Shown here: one piece after another, positions 31,102 to 39,969 of the stretch
How positions within the stretch are numbered: position 1 is the stretch's first letter
How the letters are laid out: each line of letters opens with the position of its first letter
NCBI RefSeq assembly: GCF_005889745.1
Contig: NZ_VCKZ01000020.1
Coordinates: forward strand, 1 to 42,012
Source: Actinomadura geliboluensis
Lineage (GTDB): Bacteria; Actinomycetota; Actinomycetes; Streptosporangiales; Streptosporangiaceae
DNA length: 42,012 nucleotides
Reading direction: 5' to 3'
Notes under the pieces: generated by a model
The model's database searches: none
The model's input: the letters and a program-made list of their open reading frames with translations, nothing else
Told to the model about the DNA's origin: nothing
Made by a program: the position numbers and the translations under genes

Positions 31102-31563
31102 TCAGGCCGCCGCCGGCGTGAACACCCATTTCTTGTACGACCAGTAGCGGAACGCCGCGCCGAGCCCGACGCCGGCGAGCAGGCCGAGGTTGTAGGCGAT
31201 GCCGCCGTGCAGGCCGAGGGTGTAGTAGGTGAAGCCGGTGCACAGCACCTGGATGAGCAGGCCGACGCCGTTCAGCGCGAAGAAGATCGCGACTTCGCGG
31301 CCGGAGCCGTCGCTGTCCCGGTGGCGGAACGTCCAGTGCCGGTTGAGCAGGTAGGACGTCAGCGTCGACACCACGGTCGGGACGACCACGCTGATGACCG
31401 GGCTGCCGCCGAGCCAGGCGCGCATCAGGTTGGCACCGAAGATCATGATGAGCGTGCCGACGCACCCCACGAAGCCGAAACTCAGCAATTCGCGGAGGAA
31501 TGTCCGGTATGCCGGGGCGGACGAGACCGAATCGACCGGTCTCGACCGCTGCAAGGTGCTCAC
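31102..31563 (-). CDS. GtrA-family membrane protein
   Basis: The protein is 153 aa, GTG at 31563. Four hydrophobic segments (LSFGFVGCVGTLIMIFGANLM, ISVVVPTVVSTLTSYLLNRHWTF, AIFFALNGVGLLIQVLCTGFTYYTL, IAYNLGLLAGVGLGAAFRYWSYKKWVF) with the conserved LNRHWTF and FRYWSYKKWVF pattern of GtrA proteins. They are proposed to flip polyprenyl-linked sugars for cell-wall decoration. The stop is followed within two bases by the sigma-factor start. Confidence 0.92.
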   Translation of the reverse strand: MSTLQRSRPVDSVSSAPAYRTFLRELLSFGFVGCVGTLIMIFGANLMRAWLGGSPVISVVVPTVVSTLTSYLLNRHWTFRHRDSDGSGREVAIFFALNGVGLLIQVLCTGFTYYTLGLHGGIAYNLGLLAGVGLGAAFRYWSYKKWVFTPAAA

Positions 31564-31635
31564 TTGCCCAGACCTTACCTGAGTAGGACATATCCGAAAG
31601 TCGGAACCCCGCTAAAAGATCAAGGGGGCGCGCCG

Positions 31636-31905
31636 TCAGCCCTCCGCCGCGGCGGCGAAACCGGCGCCGAGGGTCGTGGCCCGGCTGCCCCACCGGGCGA
31701 CGGCCCACCCCGCGAACCGGACCGCCGCCACCACCCCGACCGGGGCGCCGAGCAGCGCGACGCCCATCGCGCCCTCGCTCAGCCCGAGCCGCTCCTTGAT
31801 CTGCGGGATGCGGGCGACCCAGGCGGCGGCGACGAGCCCGCGCGGGGTGAACGCCGCGGTGACCGCGAGCCGCGCCCGGCCGAGCGCCGCGATCTCCTCG
31901 TCGCC
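31636..31905 (-). pseudogene. Truncated MFS transporter remnant
   Basis: A frame of 89 codons reads ARLAVTAAFTPRGLVAAAWVARIPQIKERLGLSEGAMGVALLGAPVGVVAAVRFAGWAVARWGSRATTLGAGFAAAAEG and then stops. This is recognisably the first two transmembrane segments of a major-facilitator transporter of the kind usually about 400 aa long. No in-frame start codon is present; the only ATG nearby (31907) is one frame off. It is therefore truncated at both ends and inactive. It lies directly behind the FAD oxidoreductase gene. Confidence 0.7.
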
Positions 31906-31931
31906 ATCCGGCCGACCGTCCGCGGCCGGGA

Positions 31932-33158
31932 TCAGGCGAGATCGGCCAGCGGCACCGCGGGGTCGGCGAGGCGGGCGGCGTCCACCGGGCGCCGCGAGCG
32001 GATCAGCGCTTGGACGTCCCCGGTGACGTCCCACACGTTGACGTTCATCCCGGCGACCACCCGCCCGCCCGACAGCCAGAACGCGATGAACTCGCGGGCC
32101 GCGCGGTCGCCCCGGTACACGACCTCGTCGTACTCCCCCGGCGCCGCGACGCCCGACATCTCCATGCCGAGGTCGTACTGGTCGGTGAAGAAGTACGGGA
32201 TCCGGTCGTAGACGACGTCCTGGCCGAGCATGGCGCGGGCGGCGGCCGGCCCGCCGTTCAGCGCGTTCGCCCAGTGCTCCACCCGGATCCGCCGCCCGAG
32301 CAGCGGATGGTAGGCGTTCGCGACGTCGCCGGCGGCGAAGATGTCGGGATCGGAGGTGCGCAGCGACTGGTCGACGAGGATCCCGTCGGACACCTCCAGG
32401 CCCGCCTCCTCCGCGAGCCGGGTGTTGGGCCGCACGCCGATGCCGACGACCACGACGTCCGCGGGCACCTCGGCGCCGCCGGAGGTGACCACGGCCGACA
32501 CCTGCCCGGCGCCCCAGAACCCGGCGACGCCCTGGTCCAGCCGCAGGTCGACGCCGTGCTCGCGGTGCAGGTCGGCGAACATCCCGCCGAGCTCGGGCCC
32601 CATCGCGGCGTGCAGCGGCGCCGGCTCCGGCTCGATCACCGTCACCTCGTTGCCGTGGGCGCGGGCGGCGGCGGCCGTCTCCAGCCCGATCCAGCCCGCG
32701 CCCGCCACCACGACGCGCCGGCCGCCGTGCGCGAACGCCTGCTTGAGCGCCGCCGAGTCGGCCATCGTGCGCAGGTAGTGGATGCCCTGCAGCTTGGACC
32801 CCGGCACCTCCAACCGGCGCACGGACGAGCCCGTCGCCAGCAGCAGCCGGTCGTAGCCCACCGGCTCCTTGGTGGACAGCCGCACCTGGTGCGCGGCCCG
32901 GTCGATGGACGCGACGGAGGTGCCGAGCCGCAGCTCCACGTCGTGCTTGTCGTACCAGTCCGCCTCGTGGACGTGCGCCTTGTCGCGCGGCTCCTTGTCC
33001 AGCAGGAAGCCCTTGGACAGCGGCGGCCGCTCGTAGGGCCGCTCGATCTCGTCCCCGATCAGCAGGACTTTGCCCTCGAAGCCCTCCGCGCGGAGCGTCT
33101 CCGCCGCCTTGGCGCCGGCCAGGCTCGCTCCGGCGATGACGAACGTCTCCTCGGGCAT
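31932..33158 (-). CDS. FAD-dependent oxidoreductase of ferredoxin-reductase type
   Basis: The protein is 408 aa starting MPEETFVIAGASLAGAKAAETLRAEGF (FAD-binding GxSxxG). PPLSKGFL (about 45), an NADH-binding Rossmann motif VVVAGAGWIGLETAAAARAHG (about 148), IGVRPNTRLAEEAGL and TSDPDIFAAGDVANAYHPLLGRRIRVEHWANALNGG (about 268-303) follow. This is the rhodocoxin/putidaredoxin reductase class, which passes electrons from NAD(P)H to a ferredoxin for P450s or dioxygenases. No ferredoxin or P450 gene is near. An AGGAGG ribosome site and a perfect palindromic operator lie just upstream. Confidence 0.92.
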   Translation of the reverse strand: MPEETFVIAGASLAGAKAAETLRAEGFEGKVLLIGDEIERPYERPPLSKGFLLDKEPRDKAHVHEADWYDKHDVELRLGTSVASIDRAAHQVRLSTKEPVGYDRLLLATGSSVRRLEVPGSKLQGIHYLRTMADSAALKQAFAHGGRRVVVAGAGWIGLETAAAARAHGNEVTVIEPEPAPLHAAMGPELGGMFADLHREHGVDLRLDQGVAGFWGAGQVSAVVTSGGAEVPADVVVVGIGVRPNTRLAEEAGLEVSDGILVDQSLRTSDPDIFAAGDVANAYHPLLGRRIRVEHWANALNGGPAAARAMLGQDVVYDRIPYFFTDQYDLGMEMSGVAAPGEYDEVVYRGDRAAREFIAFWLSGGRVVAGMNVNVWDVTGDVQALIRSRRPVDAARLADPAVPLADLA

Positions 33159-33178
33159 GGCGACCTCCTGTAGTTGAC

Positions 33179-33196
33179 CTGTAGCTATAGCTACAG
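33179..33196. promoter_or_regulatory. Palindromic operator upstream of the FAD oxidoreductase
   Basis: CTGTAGCTATAGCTACAG is a perfect 18-bp palindrome 21 bp before the start codon, beside a TTGACC element read on the plus strand (33174-33179). It is AT-richer than its surroundings. TetR- or PadR-type repressors bind dyads like this, but no regulator gene is adjacent, so the binding protein is unknown. Confidence 0.6.
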
Positions 33197-33278
33197 CGGC
33201 GCCATGGGGGAAACAAGGGCCGAAGGCGCGCGTCGGCGCGCGGACGCGGGGCGGCGGCGGCCCCGGCGGGCCCGCCGA

Positions 33279-34571
33279 TCAGCGCGGACGGCCGCCCAGC
33301 ATGCGGTGCCGGGCGATCGCGGACAGGTCGGTCAGCGAGGCGATCTGGTCGATGACGGCGCGCAGCCGGGCCGCGTCGTCGGCGGCCTCGGTGAACGCGG
33401 CGCGGAATCCGGGGTCGAGCGTTTCGGGCGCGCCGGCCAGCATCAGCTCGGCCAGCTCGGTGATCAGCGTCCGCTGCCGGGCCCGGACCTCCTCGTGGCT
33501 GATCCACACGTAGTGCGCCGTGATCCCCTTGAGCAGGGCGTTCTCCAGCCGCTGCGCGCGCGGGACGATCAGCTCCGCCGCGTACCGGGTGAGCGGCCGG
33601 TCCCCGTAGGCGGCGCGGGTCGCCGACTCGGCGGCCAGGCAGAACCGGCCGATCAGCGTGCTGGTGAGGTTCTTCAGGGCGGCGAGGCTGCGCGGCGTCC
33701 CGTCGTAGCGGTCCGGCCAGTAGGGCTCGGCGAGCAGCGCGGTGAAGCGCTCCTCCAGCTCGGCGAGGTCGGCGTCCGGGCAGTACAGCTTGGCGGCGGT
33801 GGCGGCGACGAGGCGGCGCTCGGCCGGGTCGGCGAGCCGGGCGAAGTCGATGTGCCCGGCGACCAGCGCGTCCTCCAGGTCGTGGACGGAGTAGGCGACG
33901 TCGTCGCTCCAGTCCATCACCTGGGCCTCGAAGCACGTCCGGCCCTCCGGCGCGCCCTCCCGGACCCAGGCGGCGACGTCCAGGTCGTCGGGGTAGACGC
34001 CGAACTTGCCGTTGACCGCCTCGGCCTGCGTCCACGGGTACTTCATCGCGGCGTCCAGCGCGGCGCGGGTCAGGTTCAGCCCGACGCTGCGGCCGTGCAG
34101 GGGCGGGCCGTCCGGCGCGAACGACTTCGGCTCCAGCCGGGTCAGCACGCGCAGGCTCTGCGCGTTGCCCTCGAAGCCGCCGCAGTCGCGGGCGACGACG
34201 TCGAGGGCGCTCTCGCCGTTGTGGCCGAACGGCGGGTGCCCGATGTCGTGCGACAGGCACGCCGCCTCGACCAGGTCGGGGTCGCAGCCGAGGGACTTGC
34301 CGAGCTCCCGGCCGACCTGCGCGCACTCCAGCGAGTGCGTGAGCCGGGTGCGCAGGCTCTGCACCGTGTCGGCCACCGCGTCGGCGCCGGGCGAGGCGAC
34401 CTGGGTCTTGGCGGCCAGCCGCCGCAGCGCGGCGCTGTGCAGGACGCGGGCGCGGTCGCGCTCGAAGGCCGTCCGGTCGCGGCGCTTGGCCGGCTCCGGC
34501 GCCCAGCGCCGCCGGTCGCGGGCGCCGTAGCCCGCCGTGTCGCGGTAGCCCGCGGTGTCGTTGCTCGTCAT
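33279..34571 (-). CDS. dgt: Deoxyguanosinetriphosphate triphosphohydrolase-like protein
   Basis: The protein is 430 aa from the ATG at 34571 ([30 protein letters not shown]); in-frame sequence further upstream belongs to the YdcF-like gene's shadow. HD-domain metal ligands are visible: [33 protein letters not shown] (HD pair, about 115) and [22 protein letters not shown] (distal Asp, about 220). [26 protein letters not shown] is the family's N-terminal signature. It hydrolyses dNTPs to nucleoside and tripolyphosphate and so controls dNTP pools. Many actinobacteria have dgt near dnaG; here it is about 8.5 kb away. It starts 32 bp after the YdcF-like gene. Confidence 0.93.
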   Translation of the reverse strand: MTSNDTAGYRDTAGYGARDRRRWAPEPAKRRDRTAFERDRARVLHSAALRRLAAKTQVASPGADAVADTVQSLRTRLTHSLECAQVGRELGKSLGCDPDLVEAACLSHDIGHPPFGHNGESALDVVARDCGGFEGNAQSLRVLTRLEPKSFAPDGPPLHGRSVGLNLTRAALDAAMKYPWTQAEAVNGKFGVYPDDLDVAAWVREGAPEGRTCFEAQVMDWSDDVAYSVHDLEDALVAGHIDFARLADPAERRLVAATAAKLYCPDADLAELEERFTALLAEPYWPDRYDGTPRSLAALKNLTSTLIGRFCLAAESATRAAYGDRPLTRYAAELIVPRAQRLENALLKGITAHYVWISHEEVRARQRTLITELAELMLAGAPETLDPGFRAAFTEAADDAARLRAVIDQIASLTDLSAIARHRMLGGRPR

Positions 34572-34603
34572 GGCCCTATCCAGGGTAAGCGGGCGCGGCC
34601 GGT

Positions 34604-35416
34604 TCAGCGGCTCGGCGGCGCCGAGGACGGCGCCCCCGGCGTCCCGGAGGACGACGGGCCCGGCGTCCCGGACGGGTCGATGCGGATGCGCTTGATGGTC
34701 TCGTCCGGCACCTGGACGCTCTTGCCCAGCAGCACGTACGACAGGTAGCCGCCGGTCTCCCGGACGATGTAGTTGAACTGCGTGTCGCGGGTCTGCACGC
34801 TGGGGCCGCTCCGCGTCGGCGACGCGGCGGCCTCGATGCCCTGGTCCTCCGCCATCTTCTTGGACCGCAGCCCGTGCCAGGGGTCGGTGACGATCACGGC
34901 GGACGACCAGTGGTGCCGGTCGAACTCGGCGCCGACGGCCTTGAGGCTCTCCAGCGTGTCCCGGCCGACCGGCACCGAGAAGACCTTGGTCGCGGGCACC
35001 CCGCCCTGCTCGATCAGCCAGGCGCGCCCGGCGCCCGCCTCGGTGTAGTTGTCGCCGGGGGCCTTGCCGCCGACGGTGACGATGGCGGGCGCGACGCCCT
35101 CGCGGTAGAGCTCCAGGGCGTGCTGCAGCCGCCACTTCAGCGTCGGGGACGGCCGCCCGTTGTACTGCGCGGCGCCCAGCACGATGATCGCGTCGGAGCG
35201 GGGCCGCTCGTCCTGCCGGGCCTGGTACCAGATCCGGGTGCCGACGGTCAGCGGCGTCAGCACGGCGATCGCGAGCAGCCCGAGGACGATGCTCACCGGA
35301 ACCGTGAACCAGGGCGAGCGGCGGCGGCGCCGGCGCGGGCCGTCCGGGGTCTCGGCGGCGGGCTCTTCGGGCTGGGGCTCCGGCAATTCCACTTCCAACG
35401 TCATCGCATCGGACAC
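34604..35416 (-). CDS. YdcF/SanA-like (DUF218) membrane-anchored protein
   Basis: The protein is 270 aa. An acidic N-terminus and a basic RRRRRR stretch precede one transmembrane helix ([23 protein letters not shown], residues about 37-59). The external DUF218 domain begins [54 protein letters not shown] (about 74-127) and contains [21 protein letters not shown] and [19 protein letters not shown] Ser/Pro/Gly-rich tail follows. The family is linked to cell-envelope functions and vancomycin barrier effects in SanA, but the biochemistry is unknown. It is probably co-transcribed with dgt. Confidence 0.88.
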   Translation of the reverse strand: MSDAMTLEVELPEPQPEEPAAETPDGPRRRRRRSPWFTVPVSIVLGLLAIAVLTPLTVGTRIWYQARQDERPRSDAIIVLGAAQYNGRPSPTLKWRLQHALELYREGVAPAIVTVGGKAPGDNYTEAGAGRAWLIEQGGVPATKVFSVPVGRDTLESLKAVGAEFDRHHWSSAVIVTDPWHGLRSKKMAEDQGIEAAASPTRSGPSVQTRDTQFNYIVRETGGYLSYVLLGKSVQVPDETIKRIRIDPSGTPGPSSSGTPGAPSSAPPSR

Positions 35417-35487
35417 ACTAGGTGAGATGGTCCGGCGCGCGCCCGAAGTTCGGGGGTACCGCGTGTTACCGACCCCACACGGCCTTC

Positions 35488-35522
35488 GGCGGCCGGTTCC
35501 CCGCCGGAGGGAACCGGCCGCC
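35488..35522. terminator. Strong terminator hairpin after ppdK
   Basis: A perfect 14-base stem GGCGGCCGGTTCCC/GGGAACCGGCCGCC with a seven-base loop, 12 bases beyond the ppdK stop codon in its direction of transcription. Confidence 0.85.
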
Positions 35523-35533
35523 CGCCGGGTGCG

Positions 35534-38242
35534 TCAGCGGCTGTCGCTGCCGCCCTTCGCGCCGCCCGCGGCGTCCGCCGCCGCGATCGCCGCGCGGCCG
35601 GCCTCCAGCCGGGCGACGGGGACGCGGAACGGCGAGCAGGACACGTAGTCCAGCCCGACCTCGTGGCAGAAGTGCACCGAGTCGGGGTCGCCGCCGTGCT
35701 CGCCGCAGATGCCGAGCTTGAGGCCCGGACGGGCCCGGCGGCCCTCCTCGGCGGCGATCCGGACGAGCCGCCCGACGCCCTCCCGGTCGAGGGTCTCGAA
35801 CGGCGACGCCCCGAAGATGCCGAGCTCCAGGTAGCGGGAGAAGAACGCCGCCTCGACGTCGTCGCGGGAGAAGCCCCACGTCGTCTGGGTGAGGTCGTTG
35901 GTGCCGAAGGAGAAGAACTCGGCGGCCTCGGCGATCTGCCCGGCGGTCAGCGCCGCCCGCGGCAGCTCGATCATGGTGCCGACCAGCGCCGGGACGTCCA
36001 CGCCGGTGGCCTCCCGCACCTGCGCGAGGATGCCGCGGGCCTCGTCGCGGACGGCCTCCAGCTCCTGCACCGCGCCGACGAGCGGGATCATGATCTCCGG
36101 GCGCGGGTCGCCGCCCGCGCGGCGGCGCGCCGCCGCGGCCTCGGCGATCGCGCGCACCTGCATGGCGAACAGGCCGGGAATCACCAAACCGAGCCGCACG
36201 CCGCGCAGTCCGAGCATAGGGTTCTGCTCGTGCAGTCGGTTGACCGCCTCGAGCAGTCTCCGGTCCTTGGGGTCCGCGTCCTCGCCCGCGAGCGCGACCC
36301 TGACCGACAGCTCGGTGATGTCGGGGAGGAACTCGTGCAGGGGCGGGTCGATGAGGCGGATCGTGACGGGCAGCCCGTCCATGGCCGCGAAGATGCCCTC
36401 GAAGTCGCCGCGCTGCAGCGGCTCCAGGGCGTCCAGCGCGGCCTGCCGCTCGGCGTCGTCCGCGGCGAGCACGAGCTCCTCGATCAGCTGCCGCCGGTCG
36501 CCGAGGAACATGTGCTCGGTGCGGCACAGCCCGATGCCGGCGGCGCCGAACCGGCGGGCCCGCGCCGAGTCCTCCGGGTTGTCGGAGTTCGCGCGGACCT
36601 TCAGCGCGGCGCGCGCGTCGGCGTGCCTCATCACGCGGTCGACGGCCGTGACGAGGTCGTCGCCGTCGGGCGCCAGCTCGCCCTCGAAGTACCGGACGAC
36701 GGGCGAGTCCTCCACGGGCACCTCGCCGAGGTAGACGTCGCCGGACGACCCGTCGATCGAGATGACGTCGCCCTCGGACACGGTCACGCCGCCGGGGGCG
36801 GTGAAGTGGCCGTTCTTGACGTCGACGTCCAGCTCCTCGGCGCCGCACACGCAGGTCTTGCCCATGCCGCGGGCGACGACGGCGGCGTGCGAGGTCTTGC
36901 CGCCGCGCGAGGTCAGCACGCCTTTCGCGGCGACCATGCCGGCGAGGTCGTCGGGGTTGGTCTCGCGGCGCACGAGGATCACGTCCTCGCCCCGGTCGGC
37001 CAGCTCCACGGCGCGGGCGGAGCTGAACACGGCCTTGCCGACGGCCGCGCCCGGCGAGGCGTTCATGCCCTTGGTCAGTTTCTGGACGCCGTCCACCCGG
37101 CTCGCGAACCGGGGGAACATCAGCTGCGCGAGCTGGTCGCCGGTGACGCGGCGGGCGGCCTCGTCCACGTCGATGAGCCCCTGGTCGAGCAGCTGGCAGG
37201 CGATGCGGAACGCCGCGGCGGCGGTCCGCTTGCCGACCCGGGTCTGCAGCATCCACAGCTTCCCGCGCTCGATCGTGAACTCGATGTCGCACATGTCGCG
37301 GTAGTGGTTCTCCAGCGTCTCCATGATCTGCAGGAGCCGGTCGTAGGACGCCTTGTCGATGCGCTCCAGCTCCGTCAGCGGCACCGTGTTGCGGATGCCG
37401 GCGACGACGTCCTCGCCCTGCGCGTTCTGCAGGTAGTCGCCGTAGATGCCCTGCTGGCCGGACGCGGGGTCGCGGGTGAACGCCACGCCCGTACCGGAGT
37501 CCAGGCCCATGTTGCCGAAGACCATCGAGCAGATGTTCACGGCGGTGCCGAGGTCGACGGGGATGCGCTCCTGCCGCCGGTACAGGATCGCGCGGTCGGC
37601 GTTCCAGGAGTCGAACACCGCCTTGACGGCGAGGTCCATCTGCTCGCGCGGGTCGGTCGGGAAGTCCCGCCCGGCCTGCTCGCGCACGATCGCCTTGAAC
37701 CGGCCGACGAGCGCCTCGAAGTCGGCGGCGGTGAGGTCGGCGTCGTTGTCGCTGCCGCGCTCGCGCTTGGCGTCCTCGATGGCCTCCTCGAACAGGTCGC
37801 CGTCGATGTCCAGCACGGTCTTGCCGAACATCTGGATCAGCCGCCGGTAGGAGTCCCACGCGAACCGCTCGTCGCCCGCCTGGGCGGCGAGCCCGTGCAC
37901 GGACTCGTCGTTCAGCCCCACGTTGAGGACGGTCTCCATCATTCCCGGCATGCTGAACTTGGCGCCCGACCGCACGCTGACCAGCAGCGGGTCGTCGCTC
38001 TGGCCGAGCTTCTTGCCCATCGCGGACTCGAGGCCGGCGAGGTGCGCGTTCACCTCGTCCGCCAGTCCCTCGGGCAGGTTCCCGTGCTCGAGGTAGTGCC
38101 GGCAGGCCTCGGTGGTGATCGTGAACCCGGGGGGCACGGGCAGTCCGAGGTTGGTCATCTCGGCCAGGTTGGCGCCCTTGCCGCCCAGCAGATCCTTGAG
38201 GTCCTTGTTGCCCTCAGTGAAGTCGTACACGAACTTCGGCAC
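35534..38242 (-). CDS. ppdK: Pyruvate, phosphate dikinase
   Basis: The protein is 902 aa, GTG at 38242 with AAGGAG about seven bases before it. N-terminal ATP-grasp domain (FVYDFTEGNKDLKDLLGGKGANLAEMTNLGLPVPPGFTIT...VSVRSGAKFSMPGMMETVLNVGLND), phosphohistidine domain with GGKTSHAAVVARGMGKTCVCG (catalytic His near 455), and the C-terminal PEP-utilising barrel (LCRTEHMF, NPMLGLRGVRLGL, FSFGTNDLTQTTWGFSRDD, GICGEHGGDP with the catalytic Cys). It interconverts pyruvate and PEP using ATP and phosphate. The full length is normal for the family. It has a strong terminator of its own, so it is probably monocistronic. Confidence 0.97.
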   Translation of the reverse strand: MPKFVYDFTEGNKDLKDLLGGKGANLAEMTNLGLPVPPGFTITTEACRHYLEHGNLPEGLADEVNAHLAGLESAMGKKLGQSDDPLLVSVRSGAKFSMPGMMETVLNVGLNDESVHGLAAQAGDERFAWDSYRRLIQMFGKTVLDIDGDLFEEAIEDAKRERGSDNDADLTAADFEALVGRFKAIVREQAGRDFPTDPREQMDLAVKAVFDSWNADRAILYRRQERIPVDLGTAVNICSMVFGNMGLDSGTGVAFTRDPASGQQGIYGDYLQNAQGEDVVAGIRNTVPLTELERIDKASYDRLLQIMETLENHYRDMCDIEFTIERGKLWMLQTRVGKRTAAAAFRIACQLLDQGLIDVDEAARRVTGDQLAQLMFPRFASRVDGVQKLTKGMNASPGAAVGKAVFSSARAVELADRGEDVILVRRETNPDDLAGMVAAKGVLTSRGGKTSHAAVVARGMGKTCVCGAEELDVDVKNGHFTAPGGVTVSEGDVISIDGSSGDVYLGEVPVEDSPVVRYFEGELAPDGDDLVTAVDRVMRHADARAALKVRANSDNPEDSARARRFGAAGIGLCRTEHMFLGDRRQLIEELVLAADDAERQAALDALEPLQRGDFEGIFAAMDGLPVTIRLIDPPLHEFLPDITELSVRVALAGEDADPKDRRLLEAVNRLHEQNPMLGLRGVRLGLVIPGLFAMQVRAIAEAAAARRRAGGDPRPEIMIPLVGAVQELEAVRDEARGILAQVREATGVDVPALVGTMIELPRAALTAGQIAEAAEFFSFGTNDLTQTTWGFSRDDVEAAFFSRYLELGIFGASPFETLDREGVGRLVRIAAEEGRRARPGLKLGICGEHGGDPDSVHFCHEVGLDYVSCSPFRVPVARLEAGRAAIAAADAAGGAKGGSDSR

Positions 38243-38557
38243 GGGGAGCTCCTTCTCGCTCCGGTTCCACCCAGTGGCAGGTCCGGGCCCGCCGCGCCGG
38301 GGGTGCGCGCCGTCGCGTTCCCCCAGGCAGAAGCGGGTCCGCTGCCCTGTTTGCGGGGACTGTACCCGCGCCCGCCGCGGTTCCTCGGCGCCCGGTGCGC
38401 CGGAGGGAGTTTTCGCAGCTCAGACCGCAGATAATGGTCTATTCCAATGGCGAGACCAGCGCCACACCCCGACTCCTCGCCCGGCCGGGGAGAGGGTCGC
38501 GCGGCCTTGGGCGCCCATCGCTCGGAAGCGGGAATGATGGATCAAGGAGGTGAGGTT
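38243..38557. other. Intergenic region between ppdK and the TnpB element
   Basis: About 315 bp. The right side borders the presumed end of the TnpB element; the left side should contain the ppdK promoter. I see no gene and no clear promoter. The sequence around 38425-38455 is locally less GC-rich. Confidence 0.5.
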
Positions 38558-38588
38558 TTGACTAGTCCCCAAGCCGAAGCCGGGGGAC
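38558..38588 (-). ncRNA. Terminal hairpin of the TnpB element, likely 3' part of an omega (guide) RNA
   Basis: GTCCCC (38565-38570) pairs with GGGGAC (38583-38588) around an AAGCCGAAGCCG-type loop, just past the tnpB stop codon. TnpB guide RNAs start within the 3' part of tnpB and end at the element's right end after such a hairpin. TCAA on the minus strand (complement of 38558-38561) resembles the right cleavage motif of some IS200/IS605 members, so the guide segment would lie to the left of 38558. Boundaries are inferred from family knowledge. Confidence 0.4.
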
Positions 38589-38599
38589 CCCCGTGCGGC

Positions 38600-39808
38600 C
38601 TACGGCCGTCCGCCGCCTGCGCGACCCGGATCGCTCCGGGGGGCTTCCTGCTTCGCCGCCGACCGCGTCCGGGATGTCCCGGCCCGTCTCACATCAGCTC
38701 CACAGGCCGACACCGAAAGTCCTTCGGCCAGAATGTTCTTGGCGGCGTTGGCGTCCCGGTCATGCCGGGTGCCGCAATCGGGGCACGTCCAGTGCCGAGT
38801 GGAAAGGCTCAACCGGGCGAGCAGGTGCCCGCATTGAGAGCACATCTTGGAACTGGGGAACCAGCGGTCGATGACCACGAGCCGACGTCCCCACCGAGCT
38901 GTCTTGTACTCGAGCAGAGCGCGGAAGGTGCCCCAGCCGCAGTCGGAGATGCGGTTGGCGAGTCGATGGTTACGGACCATACCTGCGACATGGAGGTCTT
39001 CGACCACGATCACGTCGTAGCGACGTGCGAGTTCGGTGGTGGTCTTGTGCAGGAAGTCCTCTCGCGCGCGCTGGACCTTGCCGTGGCCTGCAGCGACCTT
39101 TCGCGCGGCCTTCTTGCGGTTGGCGCTGCCCCTGCGCTTGCGGGCCGCGCGCCGCTGGTACCGGGCCAGGTTCCGCTGCTTGCGCTCCAGGTGACGAGGG
39201 TTGGCGATGCGTTCCCCGTCACTCGTCACGGCGAAGTCGTTGATGCCCAGGTCGAGCCCGACTCGGGTACCGGCCGTCTTCAGCGGTTCGGGGGCGTGGG
39301 CGGCGACGGCGAACGACGCGTGCCACATGCCGTCCGGGTCACGAGACACCGTTACCGTGGTCGGATCAATCGTGGCGGGGTCGATGTCGTCCCAGGACCA
39401 TACGAACCGCAGTGGCCCGGACATCTTCGCGAGCCGCAACTCGCCGTCCTGGTACCGGAACGCCGACCGAGTGTAGGCCGCCGATTGGCGGCCTACACGA
39501 GACTTGAACCTCGGATGGCGGGCCCGTCCGGCCAAGAAGTTCACGAACGCCGTGTACTGATGCCGCAGCGTCTGCTGGAGCGGGACCGAGGAGACCTCGC
39601 ACAGGAACACGAACTCGGGGTCGCGTTTCAGCTCTGTCAGGTACCGGTCGGTCTGAGCGTAGGAGGTTGTGGTCTGCTCGGCCCAGTAGCGTTTGGTGCG
39701 CCATTCCAGGACCTCGTTCCAAACCTTGCGCACGCACCCGAACGTGCGGTTCAGCACCGCCGCTTGTTCAGGTGTGGGGTAGACCCGCACCTTGTATGCC
39801 GTACGCAT
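38600..39808 (-). CDS. tnpB: TnpB RNA-guided endonuclease of an IS200/IS605 (IS1341-type) element
   Basis: The protein is 402 aa from the ATG at 39808 (MRTAYKVRVYPTPEQAAVLNRTFGCVRKVWNEVLEWR). The RuvC residues are all visible: Asp186 in VGLDLGINDF, Glu270 in VIVVEDLHVAGM and Asp352 in HDRDANAAKNIL. The zinc ribbon is CSQCGHLL...CPDCGTRHD (C323, C326, C342, C345). The enzyme is thus probably active. It is an omega-RNA-guided DNA nuclease that helps keep the element at its site. No tnpA transposase is near, so mobility would need TnpA in trans. The frame stays open upstream to 40060, but those residues overlap the divergent GH15 gene and are not TnpB. Confidence 0.93.
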   Translation of the reverse strand: MRTAYKVRVYPTPEQAAVLNRTFGCVRKVWNEVLEWRTKRYWAEQTTTSYAQTDRYLTELKRDPEFVFLCEVSSVPLQQTLRHQYTAFVNFLAGRARHPRFKSRVGRQSAAYTRSAFRYQDGELRLAKMSGPLRFVWSWDDIDPATIDPTTVTVSRDPDGMWHASFAVAAHAPEPLKTAGTRVGLDLGINDFAVTSDGERIANPRHLERKQRNLARYQRRAARKRRGSANRKKAARKVAAGHGKVQRAREDFLHKTTTELARRYDVIVVEDLHVAGMVRNHRLANRISDCGWGTFRALLEYKTARWGRRLVVIDRWFPSSKMCSQCGHLLARLSLSTRHWTCPDCGTRHDRDANAAKNILAEGLSVSACGADVRRAGTSRTRSAAKQEAPRSDPGRAGGGRP

Positions 39809-39969
39809 GTTCGAACCGTATTGCAGGGGCCCATGATCGATAAGCGTTTTCGGAAGGAGCGGTTCATGAACCCCGTCCACTCGGGGCCGTCCCGGTTCCA
39901 TCGGGGCAGCCCTGAAGGAGGCCAGGTTCCTCCCCAGGCCAAAGTCCAAGGATTTGGCGGGAGGTCCAG

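Noticed and set aside
34572..35135. N-terminal extension of the dGTPase
   Set aside because: It overlaps the YdcF-like gene in another frame and has shadow composition. The family's N-terminus fits the ATG at 34571.
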